Assembly (NCBI RefSeq): GCF_026248685.1
Contig: NZ_CP111036.1
Span: forward strand, 1,860,001 to 1,924,000
DNA length: 64,000 nt
Direction: 5' to 3'
DNA from: Haladaptatus caseinilyticus
Lineage (GTDB): Archaea > Halobacteriota > Halobacteria > Halobacteriales > Haladaptataceae
Each line of letters opens with the position of its first letter. The first letter of the stretch is position 1. This document shows positions 35,968 through 45,952 of this stretch, one piece after another. The position numbers and the translations under genes were made by a program. Under the pieces are notes generated by a model that worked only from the letters and a program-made list of their open reading frames with translations, did not search any database and had not been told where the DNA came from.

Positions 35968-36600
35968 TCAGACGCCGGGTCGTTCTTCGAGCGCGAGCGC
36001 GATGCCGAAGCCGACGAGGACGCTGGCGCTCGCGTATCGAAGTGCGTTCCGAATACGTTCTCGCTCGGTTATCGTTCGGCGTGCCCGACTGGAGAAGACG
36101 GCGAGGATCGACTGATAGCAGAAACCGAGCATTCCGAACAGGGCGCCGAGCATGAACGTCTGGACGGCGAAACTGCCGCCGGGTTGGACGAACTGAGGGA
36201 GGAAGGCGAGGAAGAACACGGCGACCTTCGGGTTGAGAACGTTGATCGTGAACGCCTGTCGGAACGATTCGCCGTGCGTTTGGCCGGTGTCTTCGGGCGT
36301 TATTTCGAACTCATCGCCGTTTCGGAACGTCCCGACGCCGAGGTAGACGAGGTAGCCCGCTCCGACGATTTTGACGGCGGTGAACGCGAGGGCCGACGCT
36401 TTCAGGACGGCGGACAGTCCGAGTACGGCGGCGGTAGTATGAACGAGACAGCCGGTAGACGTTCCGGCAGCGGCCGCCACGCCTGCGGTTCGACCGTCGC
36501 TGACGCTCCGTTTGAGCGTGTACATGCTGTCCGGTCCGGGTGCGACGTTCAGCGCGAGCGCTGCCGGGACGAACGCGAGCAAAACGCCCATGTCGATCAT
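35968..36600 (-). CDS. LysE/RhtB family amino acid exporter
   Basis: 210 aa with five to six membrane helices. NVAPGPDSMYTLKRSVSDGRTAGVAAAAG is the LysE/RhtB signature (P-GP-D near the N-terminus, then the G-x-G-x-A-G-T helix). VYLGVGTFRNG and AFTINVLNPKVAVFFLAFLPQFV are the usual conserved blocks. Exports an amino acid or similar. Ends 30 bases from the convergent exported protein. Confidence 0.9.
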   Translation of the reverse strand: MIDMGVLLAFVPAALALNVAPGPDSMYTLKRSVSDGRTAGVAAAAGTSTGCLVHTTAAVLGLSAVLKASALAFTAVKIVGAGYLVYLGVGTFRNGDEFEITPEDTGQTHGESFRQAFTINVLNPKVAVFFLAFLPQFVQPGGSFAVQTFMLGALFGMLGFCYQSILAVFSSRARRTITERERIRNALRYASASVLVGFGIALALEERPGV

Positions 36601-36691
36601 ACGTGAACGTCAGGGGCATCCGGTATAAACGCTGGGTGGCTGAAGGAGCCTCCTTCCGACCGTCGGGGCGCCCGAACTGGTCGTCCTGTTC

Positions 36692-36715
36692 ACGATACTC
36701 TCGCGAGAGTATCGT
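36692..36715. repeat. Perfect 24-bp palindrome, possible terminator
   Basis: ACGATACTCTCG followed directly by CGAGAGTATCGT, 12-bp arms with no spacer. It starts one base after the stop of the small gene at 36716-36856 and lies between it and the LysE-type gene. No T-run follows on the minus strand, so either a hairpin-type 3' end or a protein-binding site is possible. Confidence 0.5.
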
Positions 36716-36856
36716 CTATGCACGCTCCGCCGTTTCGTCGGCGTCGCGCCCGCGCCCGTCGTTCGATTCCGTGGATTCGGCGTCGTCGGACCGTCCGAAC
36801 AACCCGAGATGCAGGTAGGCCCATGCCTCCGCCCTCTTTTTCCGTGTCATTTTCAT
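36716..36856 (-). CDS. Small basic/acidic hypothetical protein (46 aa)
   Basis: Minus frame from ATG 36856: MKMTRKKRAEAWAYLHLGLF, then an acidic Asp/Glu/Gly tail (GRSDDAESTESNDGRGRDAD), ending ERA. A basic amphipathic start and acidic tail look protein-like, and the stop is immediately followed by a perfect palindrome. Too short for family recognition. Evidence is composition and context only. Confidence 0.45.
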   Translation of the reverse strand: MKMTRKKRAEAWAYLHLGLFGRSDDAESTESNDGRGRDADETAERA

Positions 36857-37023
36857 CGTTCTCCGTGTCGTCGATCGTCGCTTCACCCGTCCCTATGATT
36901 TAGGGGAACCTAAAAGTTTGGTCGCGGCACGGATTCGAATGACACTGGCTGTCCGACTTTCCTCGAAACCGAGCCACAAAAGCCACCACCTCCCATCGAT
37001 TGGTATAACACGAAACCGTACCA

Positions 37024-37497
37024 ATGTCCCGGACAGATTCGGACGACCAGTTGGGGTTCGACCAGAACGTCGATTATCTCGGACGCGCACTCAGAGCTAT
37101 CGTCCCGCAGTGGGTCGCCCAACGAAGCATCACGACAACCGTCACGACCGACCGACCGAGATACGAGGTCGGCGACGAGATACGAATTACGGTCGTCTTC
37201 GAGAACCGACTCCCGGTTCCGATGGTCGTCGAAACGCCGCGACAGCGACTTTGGGGATGGGAAGTGGATGGGCAGCTCGAGGCGAGTGACCAACCCTACT
37301 ACGTCCGCGACAGACCGAACGCGTTCTACTTCCGAGCGCGAGAGAAAAAGCGCGCACACGTGACGTGGGACGGCCGATTCGAGCGGCGCGACGAATCGGC
37401 CCGCGTCCCGGCCGAACCGGGGGAGTACACGATCAGCGCCTATCTCGCGACGGACGACGAACGGCCACGTGACGGGACGACCATCACGCTTCGATAG
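37024..37497 (+). CDS. Conserved haloarchaeal protein with Ig-like/BsuPI-type fold
   Basis: 157 aa, cytoplasmic (no signal). After a 40-residue N-terminus comes a beta-sandwich pattern: DRPRYEVGDEIRITVVFENRLPVPMVV, then WGWEVDGQLEA, then AEPGEYTISAYLATDD. This resembles the intracellular proteinase inhibitor (BsuPI) fold of alternating strands. Function not known. Ends 20 bases from the convergent second dipeptide transporter operon. Confidence 0.65.
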   Translation: MSRTDSDDQLGFDQNVDYLGRALRAIVPQWVAQRSITTTVTTDRPRYEVGDEIRITVVFENRLPVPMVVETPRQRLWGWEVDGQLEASDQPYYVRDRPNAFYFRAREKKRAHVTWDGRFERRDESARVPAEPGEYTISAYLATDDERPRDGTTITLR

Positions 37498-37517
37498 CGC
37501 GATGAGACTGTCGTCGA

Positions 37518-38825
37518 TTATCGCTCCTGTATCCCCTCGACAACGTCATCGCGGTGTCGGTGACACGCCGCATCGTGCGGCCCCGTTCCGAACTCCGACG
37601 GCACCTCGTAGTCAGGAATCCGTTTCGCACAGATGCTTCCCTCCGCGAACGATTCCGTGAGGCGTTCTTTCGCACCGTCCCAGTCGTCGCGCAGGATCTG
37701 CTTGATCGCCTCGTCGATGGTCCGTCCAGCGTCGCCATCCGGCATCGACCCGTCGAAGAATTCGACGAGGATGTCGGATTCGCCGTCCGGTTCGAACGAG
37801 CGGCGTTGTACCTCCCGAAGGAATCGTCGGGTGTGTTCCCACTCGACGGGAGACAACTCGTACTCGGGCGGTGCGATAAGTTTCGGACACCGCGTTCTGA
37901 ACCGACAGCCACTTGGCGGGTCGATGGGACTCGGAACGTCGCCTTCGAGGACACCGCGGGTTCCCGTTTCGCGGGGGTCCGGCACCGGAATCGATTCCAA
38001 CAATGCCTGTGTGTAGGGATGCTGTGGATTTTCGTACAGCTCCTCCTTGTCCGCGAGTTCGACCATCTGCCCGAGATACATCACGGCGACGCGGTCGGAA
38101 ATGTGGCGAATGACCGAGAGGTCGTGGGCGATGAACAGGTACGTCAGCCCGAACTCGTCCTGCAGTGACCGCATCGTGTTCAGCACTTGTGCCTGGATCG
38201 ACACGTCGAGCGACGAGACGGGTTCGTCACAGACGATGAAGTCCGGATTCACGCTCAGGGCACGGGCCAGATTCACGCGCTGTCGTTGCCCACCCGAAAA
38301 GGCGTGCGGATGCCGGTTGTAGTGTTGCGGGTCGAGACCGACCTTTTCGAGGAGTTCGCGTGCTCGTTCCTCGCGACCCTCCGAATCGTACATTCCATGG
38401 GCTTTCATCGGCTCCTCCACGATGGGACCGATTTTCATCCGCGGGTCGAGCGAGGACTGTGGGTCCTGGAAGATCATCTGCATGTCCTTGCGCTGATTTC
38501 GCACCTCCTCGTCGCCCATCTCGGTCAGGTCCTGGCCTTTGAAGTAGATCGTCCCTTCCGTCGGGCTCAGCAGTCGAAGGATGGTTCGCGCCAACGTACT
38601 CTTTCCACAGCCGGACTCGCCAACCAACCCCAGCGTTTCGCCCTTGTGAATCGTAAACGACACGTCTTCCACCGCACGAACCGATTCCGACGACTCGCCG
38701 AACAGTCCGGAGAGGAAGCCACCACCGTCGGTGAAGTGCTTCGTGAGCCCTTCGACTTCCAGAAGCGGTTCGCCCATCGCCGTGTCGTCCTCGTCGAGTT
38801 GTCGCGCTGTCATCGAATCGCTCAT
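37518..38825 (-). CDS. Dipeptide-type ABC importer, ATP-binding protein DppF-like (system 2)
   Basis: 435 aa from ATG 38825 ([15 protein letters not shown]), one base after the upstream stop; longer frames overlap the previous gene. Walker [10 protein letters not shown], signature [15 protein letters not shown], Walker [18 protein letters not shown]-loop IAHDLSV. The oligopeptide extension has [12 protein letters not shown] (fewer Cys than system 1). A C-terminal segment of about 90 residues ([14 protein letters not shown] to VVEGIQER) is unusual; it is acidic and contains Cys in [13 protein letters not shown] and HDAACHRH. Confidence 0.9.
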   Translation of the reverse strand: MSDSMTARQLDEDDTAMGEPLLEVEGLTKHFTDGGGFLSGLFGESSESVRAVEDVSFTIHKGETLGLVGESGCGKSTLARTILRLLSPTEGTIYFKGQDLTEMGDEEVRNQRKDMQMIFQDPQSSLDPRMKIGPIVEEPMKAHGMYDSEGREERARELLEKVGLDPQHYNRHPHAFSGGQRQRVNLARALSVNPDFIVCDEPVSSLDVSIQAQVLNTMRSLQDEFGLTYLFIAHDLSVIRHISDRVAVMYLGQMVELADKEELYENPQHPYTQALLESIPVPDPRETGTRGVLEGDVPSPIDPPSGCRFRTRCPKLIAPPEYELSPVEWEHTRRFLREVQRRSFEPDGESDILVEFFDGSMPDGDAGRTIDEAIKQILRDDWDGAKERLTESFAEGSICAKRIPDYEVPSEFGTGPHDAACHRHRDDVVEGIQER

Positions 38826-38826
38826 T

Positions 38827-39960
38827 TCAGTTACCCCCCTCCGGTCGGTCGGCGAGTGCGTCGCCTGTGATTCCCGACTTCGTGCGAACCTCGATCGGGT
38901 CGCTGAACCAGTATCCTGCGTCGAACTCGTCGTGTTTGATGCAGGCAGACCGGTGTGAGGCCTCGTCCGGGTCGTCCCTGTCGCTGACTTCCCGACACTC
39001 GGGGTGAACCTCGACACAGGCTTCACGGGCGTCCGGACAGCGCGTGTGGAAGCGACACCCTCGCGGGGGGTCGATCGCTTCGGGCATCACGCCTTTCACG
39101 GGCTCCAGTTCGTGCACGGTCTGGTCGGGGCGCGGCATCGAATTCAACAGGGCTTCCGTGTAGGGATGTTTCGTATCGTAGAACAGGTCGTCTACCGTCG
39201 CCTGTTCCACGATTTCGCCGAGATACATCACGTTGACACGGTCACAGAGCTCGGCGACGACCCCCATGTCGTGGGTCACCCAGATAAAACTCGTATCGTA
39301 TTTGTCCTGCAGATCGTTCACCAACGAAAGGATTTGACCCTCGACGGTCACGTCCAGCGCCGTCGTGGGTTCGTCCGCGATGATGAGGCTCGGTTCGCAG
39401 GCCAACGCCATGGCGATGAGCACACGCTGGCGCATCCCACCGGAGAATTGGTGGGGGTAGTTGTCGTAGCGTGCTTCGGGTTCTGGAATCCCGACCTCGC
39501 GAAGCATGTGCACCGCTTCTTCCTTTGCCTCCTTTTTCGAGAGGCCGCGATTGATTTCGATGAACTCCCGAAGCTGATTGCCGACCGTGAACACGGGATT
39601 CAAGCTCTCCATCGGATCCTGGAAGATGATGGCGATCTCCTTGCCACGAATCCGCCGTCGCATCTCCTCGTTCGACAGCATCTCGTCGCGCGTCTCCAAT
39701 TCGCCGTCCGGCCCTTCTTCGACGCCGAACAGCAGTTCATCCTTGAAGCGGACTTCGCCCCCGACGATTTCGCCGGGATGATCGATGAGGCGGAGAATGC
39801 TCTGGGCGGCGACGCTCTTTCCGGCCCCGCTTTCGCCCACGAGGCCGACGATTTCGCCCTCTTTCACGTCGAAGGAGATACCATCGACCGCACGAACGAC
39901 GCCTTCCTCGGTGAAAAACTGTGTCTTCAGATCGTCGATTTTGAGTATTGTCTCTGTCAT
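38827..39960 (-). CDS. Dipeptide-type ABC importer, ATP-binding protein DppD-like (system 2)
   Basis: 377 aa. Walker A GESGAGKS, signature [15 protein letters not shown], Walker [16 protein letters not shown]-loop VTHDMG. Insert of about 25 residues after the Walker A region ([20 protein letters not shown]) compared with system 1. The C-terminal extension has [15 protein letters not shown]. Confidence 0.92.
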   Translation of the reverse strand: MTETILKIDDLKTQFFTEEGVVRAVDGISFDVKEGEIVGLVGESGAGKSVAAQSILRLIDHPGEIVGGEVRFKDELLFGVEEGPDGELETRDEMLSNEEMRRRIRGKEIAIIFQDPMESLNPVFTVGNQLREFIEINRGLSKKEAKEEAVHMLREVGIPEPEARYDNYPHQFSGGMRQRVLIAMALACEPSLIIADEPTTALDVTVEGQILSLVNDLQDKYDTSFIWVTHDMGVVAELCDRVNVMYLGEIVEQATVDDLFYDTKHPYTEALLNSMPRPDQTVHELEPVKGVMPEAIDPPRGCRFHTRCPDAREACVEVHPECREVSDRDDPDEASHRSACIKHDEFDAGYWFSDPIEVRTKSGITGDALADRPEGGN

Positions 39961-39970
39961 TATCTTCTGA

Positions 39971-40960
39971 TTAGTTGTTTATTCGTGGGTCGAGCGCGTC
40001 TCGCAGGCCGTCCCCGAGCAGGTTGAACCCCATCACGGTGATGAGAATGGCGAGGCCGGGCCACAGGCTGAACCACGGGTCGGGAAGCATGTAGCCACGT
40101 GACTGATTCAGCATCTGGCCCCACGATGGCGTCGGCGGTTGTGCGCCGAAGCCGAGGAACGAGAGACCGGCCACGATGAGGATGCTGATGCCGACCTGCA
40201 AGGTTGCCTGCACGAGAACGGGTGCGAAGCTGTTCGGGATGACGTGTCGGAGGATGATGTTTCGGTCACGCACTCCCGCGGCACGTGCCGCCTCGATGTA
40301 CTCTTCCTCGCGTACGCTGACCACGCGCGATCGAATCAGCCGGGCGAACACGGGTATCGTCGTGATACCGACGCCGATCATGGCGAAGGTCAAATCGCGG
40401 CCGAACGCGGCCATGAACGCGATGACGAGCACGAGGAACGGGATCGCATACAGCGTCTCGACGAGGCGCATCAGCGCGTCGTCTATCCACCCGCCGTGAT
40501 ACCCCGCGACGGCGCCGACGAGGGTGCCCGCGATGAGCCCGAAGCCGGTCGAAACGATGCCGACCTGCATAGCGATTCGGGTCCCATAGACGAGTCGGAC
40601 GAGAATGTCGCGGCCGCGGTGATCGGTTCCAAGCGGATATTTCCACGTCCCGGTTCCGAACGTGTTCTCCATCCCGACCGGTGGGAGGAGGATCCGTGCG
40701 TTCGCGGGGTCGTTCACGGGATTGTACCAGAACCGACTCGCGATGGCGTAATCGAACAGTTTCGCGTCTATCCACGCGAAGACGGCGACGGCGAGAATGA
40801 AGCTGATGGTGTAAAAACCGATTCTCGCGGTCGTATCCCGGCGAATTTGATCGAGCGTATATCGCCAGCCGACACGGGACTCAACCCTTTCGTCGGAGTC
40901 GTATCGCTCGTTCGACTGCGATTCGCGGAGTTTGTCGGATGAAGTTTCACCTGTTCCCAT
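39971..40960 (-). CDS. Dipeptide-type ABC importer, permease DppC-like (system 2)
   Basis: 329 aa, six membrane helices. Signature GTDHRGRDILVRLVYGTRIAM and the EAA loop EAARAAGVRDRNIILRHVI. A 35-residue charged N-terminal leader precedes the first helix. A loop between helices 1 and 2 (about 75-115) is expanded. Two bases from the upstream permease, ten from the ATPase gene. Confidence 0.9.
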   Translation of the reverse strand: MGTGETSSDKLRESQSNERYDSDERVESRVGWRYTLDQIRRDTTARIGFYTISFILAVAVFAWIDAKLFDYAIASRFWYNPVNDPANARILLPPVGMENTFGTGTWKYPLGTDHRGRDILVRLVYGTRIAMQVGIVSTGFGLIAGTLVGAVAGYHGGWIDDALMRLVETLYAIPFLVLVIAFMAAFGRDLTFAMIGVGITTIPVFARLIRSRVVSVREEEYIEAARAAGVRDRNIILRHVIPNSFAPVLVQATLQVGISILIVAGLSFLGFGAQPPTPSWGQMLNQSRGYMLPDPWFSLWPGLAILITVMGFNLLGDGLRDALDPRINN

Positions 40961-40962
40961 CG

Positions 40963-41961
40963 TCAGTCCACCTCGTCGTAGGTCACGCGGGGATCGATAT
41001 ACGCATACGAAAGGTCAGTGAGGATGACGCCGACGACGAACGTCAGGCCGAAAAAGACCGTCGTTCCCATGACCAGCGGATAATCCTGATTGTTGATCGC
41101 CGTAATGATGAGCCGTCCCATTCCGTTGATGTTGAACACCGTCTCGGTCAGTACGGCTCCGCCGAGCGCGGAAGTAAGTTGGAGTCCAACGACGGTAATG
41201 ACCGGGAGTTGTGCGTTGCGGAAGGCGTGTTTTCGCAGAATCGTTCGTTCGGAGACTCCGTAGGCACGCGCCAACTTCACGTACTCCTGCTGGAGGACCT
41301 CCAACATCGACGACCGTTCGATTCGGGTAATCGCCGCCATCTGAAGGGTCCCGAGCGAAAGGGTCGGCAAGAGCAGGTGCATCCCCGTCTGCCAGAAGAC
41401 GTCGAGTTGCGAGGACGCCCCTTCGACAGAACTGGGGTTCGCCCATGGGAGAACCAGCCCCGTCGCTGGGAACCAGTTCAGATGGTACGCGAAGACGATG
41501 ATGAGCATCAGCCCGATCCAGAACGATGGCGTACTGACGCCGATGAGGGCGACGATACGCGACACGTGGTCGGTCGGTTGGTTCCGCCGTCTGGCGGAGA
41601 TGATGCCGAGCGGAATGGCCGTCACTAGTGCGAACGTGAAACTAGAGAGCATGAGCAGGAGCGTCACCGGCAGTCGCTCCATGATCTTCGTCAGTACGGG
41701 CGTTCCGTAGTAGATACTCTGGCCGAAGTCACCCTGTACGAGCGCGGTGAGATAGTTCACGTACCGCACGGGGAGCGGTTCGTCCAGGCCATACTGCGCC
41801 CTGATTTCCTGGACCATCTCTGCACTCGGGGATGGCCCGAGCATGATCTGGACGGGGTCGCCCGGAATCGCGTTCGTCAGCAGGAACGTAATCGTCGCGA
41901 TTCCGATCAGAACCGGGATAGCTTGCAAAGACCGGCGAATCGTGTATCGGAGAATTCCCAT
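40963..41961 (-). CDS. Dipeptide-type ABC importer, permease DppB-like (system 2)
   Basis: 332 aa. RYTIRRSLQAIPVLIGIATITFLLTN is the usual first helix. The cytoplasmic loop LARAYGVSERTILRKHAFRNAQLPVI is the EAA-type ATPase contact. Six helices. Downstream of the binding protein by 36 bases. Same gene order as system 1 (binding protein, DppB, DppC, DppD, DppF). Confidence 0.92.
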   Translation of the reverse strand: MGILRYTIRRSLQAIPVLIGIATITFLLTNAIPGDPVQIMLGPSPSAEMVQEIRAQYGLDEPLPVRYVNYLTALVQGDFGQSIYYGTPVLTKIMERLPVTLLLMLSSFTFALVTAIPLGIISARRRNQPTDHVSRIVALIGVSTPSFWIGLMLIIVFAYHLNWFPATGLVLPWANPSSVEGASSQLDVFWQTGMHLLLPTLSLGTLQMAAITRIERSSMLEVLQQEYVKLARAYGVSERTILRKHAFRNAQLPVITVVGLQLTSALGGAVLTETVFNINGMGRLIITAINNQDYPLVMGTTVFFGLTFVVGVILTDLSYAYIDPRVTYDEVD

Positions 41962-41997
41962 GTATGTCGTTGAATCGTATCGAAACGGGGTCGATGG

Positions 41998-43584
41998 TTA
42001 CTGCGACCCGATGGATGCGTTCGTGTAGTTGGTCGCGACCACGAAGCTCAGAACGGGGTGTGCCTCGAACCCGTTGACGTCGTTTTTCATCCCGAAGCTG
42101 TTTTTCAAGTTGTAGGCCGGAAGATGCGCCCGGTCGTTCAGCATTTTCGTGATGGCGTTCTTGTACAGCCTCTTGCGCTTCTGTCGGTCCGCGGACCGTC
42201 GCGCCTGATTGATCTGTTTGTTGATACCGTTGTAGTAGGTGCCGTCCGTCGTACCGTGTGCTTCCTTCGTGAAGAAGTAGTACGTGAACGCGTCCGGGTC
42301 AGGGGTTCCGGACCAGCCGAGCGTGTACATGTTGTAATCGTTCGGGTTACCCGAGACGTATTTGTCGAGGAACGCACCCCAGTCCAGTCGTTGGACGTTG
42401 GCATTGTACCCGGCCTCCTTGATGCCGTTCGCGACCGTGACACCCAACTGTTCGCGCTTGTCGTCCGGCGGGACGATGATGTTCGCGTTCCAGTTGTCCG
42501 GCACCGAATCGGACTCGTCGAGAATCGTCTTCGCTCGGTCGATGTTCTTGCCGTGCGGAATGTTTTTCCACTCCTTTAGCGGCATTCCCCACTTTTTCGA
42601 AATCAGCTCCGGCAGCGGACTGTACTGGCGGACCCCGCTCGGTTCCACGAAGTTCGACACCGCTTGGTCCATGTCGAAGCAGTAGTCGATGGCTTCTCGC
42701 ACTTTGGGGTCGGCCGTCGGCCCGTTCTTGCAGTTGAACGCGAGATAGAAGTACCCCATCCCGTCGACAGATGCTATTTTCGCGTCGCCCATGCTTTTTA
42801 CCTGTTGCCAGAGCTTGGGCGGAATTTCCTCGATTACGTCGCTTTCGCCGGTCTGGAGGCTCGTCAGGCGAGTCGTCGGTTCTTCGACGGGCTTGAATTC
42901 GATTCCTGCGAGGTTCGGTACCGGCTCCCCCCAGTAGTCGTCCCACCGGGAGATTTTGGCCATATTCCCTTCCTGCCAGCTATCGAATTTGAACGGGCCG
43001 GAACCGACCGGGTTTTTCTTGTTGAACTTGCCCTTGTCCTTTTCCCGAACGCTCTTCGGAACGATAGACCACGTCAAGGCGTTCATGAACGGACCGTATG
43101 GATATTTCAAGTCGAACTTGATCTTCCGTTTGCCAACCTTCGAGATGGACTTGATCATGTTCAACTCCGCCGCGTTCTCGGTCTCTTCCTTGACTGGCGC
43201 TTCGAACGAGTATTTTATGTCCTCGAACGTGACAGGGTCACCGTTTTGGAACTTCGGACCCTTCTTCATCTCGACGATGTACGTTTTTCCGTTGTTCTTC
43301 ACCTCGGGTTCGCTCGTCGCCATCTGTGGGACGACGTCGATACCCTTATTGTAGGTGTACAGCCCCTCGAAGACCTGACTCGCCACCTGTGAAGATGGTA
43401 CGTCGTTGAGGACGATGGGGTCGAACTCAAGCGGACTCTTGACCTGTGCGAGGGTCAGCGTACCGCCGGAGTTCGTTTGTTGGCTCCCCGAGCAACCGGC
43501 GAGTGCCGCGATACCAGCACCGCCAAGCCCCTGGAGGAGCCGTCGCCGTTTTATAGCATCCGGAATTGTGTCGTGATCGATCAT
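41998..43584 (-). CDS. Dipeptide-type ABC importer, substrate-binding lipoprotein (system 2)
   Basis: 528 aa. Signal IKRRRLLQGLGGAGIAALAGCSGSQ, a Tat-type lipobox with the Cys near residue 31. SBP_bac_5 features: VEMKKGPKFQNGDPVTFEDIKYSF, PVGSGPFKFDSWQEGN and GWSGTPDPDAFTYYFF. The sequence differs enough from system 1 to predict another substrate. Starts the operon 37518-43584. Confidence 0.92.
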   Translation of the reverse strand: MIDHDTIPDAIKRRRLLQGLGGAGIAALAGCSGSQQTNSGGTLTLAQVKSPLEFDPIVLNDVPSSQVASQVFEGLYTYNKGIDVVPQMATSEPEVKNNGKTYIVEMKKGPKFQNGDPVTFEDIKYSFEAPVKEETENAAELNMIKSISKVGKRKIKFDLKYPYGPFMNALTWSIVPKSVREKDKGKFNKKNPVGSGPFKFDSWQEGNMAKISRWDDYWGEPVPNLAGIEFKPVEEPTTRLTSLQTGESDVIEEIPPKLWQQVKSMGDAKIASVDGMGYFYLAFNCKNGPTADPKVREAIDYCFDMDQAVSNFVEPSGVRQYSPLPELISKKWGMPLKEWKNIPHGKNIDRAKTILDESDSVPDNWNANIIVPPDDKREQLGVTVANGIKEAGYNANVQRLDWGAFLDKYVSGNPNDYNMYTLGWSGTPDPDAFTYYFFTKEAHGTTDGTYYNGINKQINQARRSADRQKRKRLYKNAITKMLNDRAHLPAYNLKNSFGMKNDVNGFEAHPVLSFVVATNYTNASIGSQ

Positions 43585-44080
43585 ACTTTGTATATATTCG
43601 TGTTTCGCCGCTCGTTCGAATCGGTGTTATCGTACCGAGCAACTGTCGCGTCTTTTGACCGAACAAACCATTGTTATTGGGTGGCTGAAAACGCCCTTCT
43701 TGTCCGGTAGTGACCTCATACTGTAATTTGTGAATAATAGTTACGTATGCTCGCTTCGGTGTCGTTTTATGGCTACTGTGGGCCTCATCGGCGCTTCTGC
43801 GTGTTCTTTGCAGATAGCACTAAGCAACGATTCACATACTCTATTCTACAATATTGTCGGCAAATACGAGGCGTTTCGAGGTTGAACCCGAAACGAGGAC
43901 AATGAAGTGAACGGTGAATGATTCGAGTGGTCATCCAACTGGACTCGTCGTCGAACGATGTCCATGATGGCCGCGACATTTATCCGTGAATCGGTTGACA
44001 TGCTCTTGCTTGCGGTCCGTCATCGGAGGGGTCGCAGCTGTTCCTCGGGCGAACGGAACGTCCGCCGAGGTTACTGAGCG
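43585..44080. other. Divergent promoter region, no supported gene
   Basis: Nearly 500 bases between divergent starts of the binding protein (minus) and the antiporter (plus). AT-rich tracts at about 43590-43600 and 43720-43740 could be promoters. Minus frame 43785-43979 (64 codons) and a 38-codon plus frame near 43770 have no supporting features. Confidence 0.45.
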
Positions 44081-45928
44081 ATGGCCACTGATGCATTACT
44101 CGTTTCGGCGTCGATAATCCTGCTCGGAGCCGTGTCGAAGCTCCTCGCCGACCGATACGGTATCCCGAACGTCGTCTTTCTCCTCGGATTCGGCATTCTG
44201 TTCGGTCCGGAGATGATCGGCCTTCTCGACCCGACGTTGTTCAACGACAGTCTCTCGACAATCGTCTCGCTTGCGGTCGCAATCATCGTCTTCGAGGGTG
44301 CGTTCAGCCTCTCGCTTTCGAGAATACGGTCAGCATCAACCGCGACGCTCAGACTCGTCACTCTCGGCTCCGCGATTACGTTTCTCGGATTGAGTCTAAC
44401 GATTCGCTTCCTGCTCGGCCTTCAGTGGAGCCTTTCGTTTCTCATCGGCGCACTCCTCGTGGCGACCGGTCCGACCGTGGTAACGCCGATACTGGAACAG
44501 ACGAACGTCCGAGAGGGCGTGAAAACGACGCTCGAAACCGAAGGCATCGTCAATGACCCCGTTGCTTCCGTATTGGGGGCAGTCATTTTCAGTGCGGCGG
44601 CGCTCGGAAAGGAGCCGTTCACGCGCGGTGGACCGGTAGACGAAGAAGTCATCATCGAGTTCGTCACCACGCTCAGCGTCGGCGTCCTCATCGGTATCGT
44701 CGCCGCAGTCGGGATCGGCTACGTGCTTCGAAATCTCAGCCGAAAGCCACAGGATTCGAGGCTCGCCGTACTAGCGACGGCACTCATCACGTTTGCCATC
44801 GCCGATCTATTCGCATCGGAGGCGGGCGTCGTTTCGGTCGCAGTAGCCGGGTTGCTGTTGGGAAACGAGGATATCCCGTACGATCAAGAAATCGCGGGGT
44901 TCAGCGGAGACATCACCGCGATCGTCTTGAGCATCGTCTATCTCATTCTCGCGTCACTGCTTCGCTTCGAGGAACTCGTGGAGTTCGGCCTCGCCGGCGT
45001 CGCCGTCGTGCTGGTCGCAATAGTGGTCATTCGACCACTCAGCGTCCTTCTCTCGACCGTCAACTCCGATTTCACACGCAACGAACGGCTGTTCATTTCG
45101 GCTGTCGGCCCGCGAGGGATCATCCCTGCATCTACTGCGACCCTCTTCTCGCTCCAACTCGCGACGGCAAACGTGGAAAACGCGAACAACGTCGTCGGCG
45201 TCGTCTTTCTCGTTATTCTCGCGACGGTTGTGGTAGAGGCGGGCGGCGCGCCGTTCATCGCAAAACGACTCGACATCGTACCCATGACGATACTCATCAT
45301 CGGCGGAAGCAGCATCGGACGGACCCTCGCGGAGCGTCTCGAGGATAGGGGTGAAAACGCCATCATCATCGAGCGCGACGCGGATACTATGGCCGACCTC
45401 CGAGCGGAAGGGTTCTCGGTCGTTCACGGCAATGGAACGAACGCCACAGTCCTCCAGGATGCAGGTGTGAGCGACGCGAAAATGGTGGTTGCGGCGACTG
45501 GCGAAGACGACCAGAACATCCTCGCGTGTCAGACCGCTCGGACGAAGTTCGGCATCGAAGACCTGTTTGCACGGGTGAACGACCCGGCGAACGTGGACGC
45601 TTTCGAGGACCTCGGGGTGCGAACCACGACGCCTGCGCTCGCAACGGTCGATACGCTGGACGACCTCATCCTTCGGCCGAGCCTGTTCGAGTGGCTTTCC
45701 AGCGTCGGCGACGAAAACGAGATCACCGAGGTGACCGTGGGTTCCGAATCGGCTATCGGAACCGAACTCCAAACCGTCTCGTTTCCGGACGAAAGCATGG
45801 CAGTGCTCGTCCGACGGAACGGCGAGTATTTCATCCCGGAATGCGACTTCGTGCTCCAGGAGGGAGACGTGGTTACCGTTTTGGGAACGGCTGACGCTGT
45901 CGAAGAGGCGGCGGCGATGTTGGAATAA
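44081..45928 (+). CDS. Na+/H+ (CPA1-type) antiporter with C-terminal TrkA-N and TrkA-C domains
   Basis: 615 aa. Residues 1-400 hold about 12-13 membrane helices with cation/proton antiporter segments (FEGAFSLSLSRI, EGIVNDPVASVLGAVIF with the transport Asp). Then a TrkA-N Rossmann domain (ILIIGGSSIGRTLAERLEDRG, IIIERDADTMADLRAEG) at about 405-525 and a TrkA-C domain at about 540-615. The regulatory domains bind NAD(H) or nucleotides and gate transport. Haloarchaeal fusions of this type are common. Membrane protein; role in pH and sodium balance. Confidence 0.9.
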   Translation: MATDALLVSASIILLGAVSKLLADRYGIPNVVFLLGFGILFGPEMIGLLDPTLFNDSLSTIVSLAVAIIVFEGAFSLSLSRIRSASTATLRLVTLGSAITFLGLSLTIRFLLGLQWSLSFLIGALLVATGPTVVTPILEQTNVREGVKTTLETEGIVNDPVASVLGAVIFSAAALGKEPFTRGGPVDEEVIIEFVTTLSVGVLIGIVAAVGIGYVLRNLSRKPQDSRLAVLATALITFAIADLFASEAGVVSVAVAGLLLGNEDIPYDQEIAGFSGDITAIVLSIVYLILASLLRFEELVEFGLAGVAVVLVAIVVIRPLSVLLSTVNSDFTRNERLFISAVGPRGIIPASTATLFSLQLATANVENANNVVGVVFLVILATVVVEAGGAPFIAKRLDIVPMTILIIGGSSIGRTLAERLEDRGENAIIIERDADTMADLRAEGFSVVHGNGTNATVLQDAGVSDAKMVVAATGEDDQNILACQTARTKFGIEDLFARVNDPANVDAFEDLGVRTTTPALATVDTLDDLILRPSLFEWLSSVGDENEITEVTVGSESAIGTELQTVSFPDESMAVLVRRNGEYFIPECDFVLQEGDVVTVLGTADAVEEAAAMLE

Positions 45929-45952
45929 CCCCAGTCACAACCGTCTCTCGGC

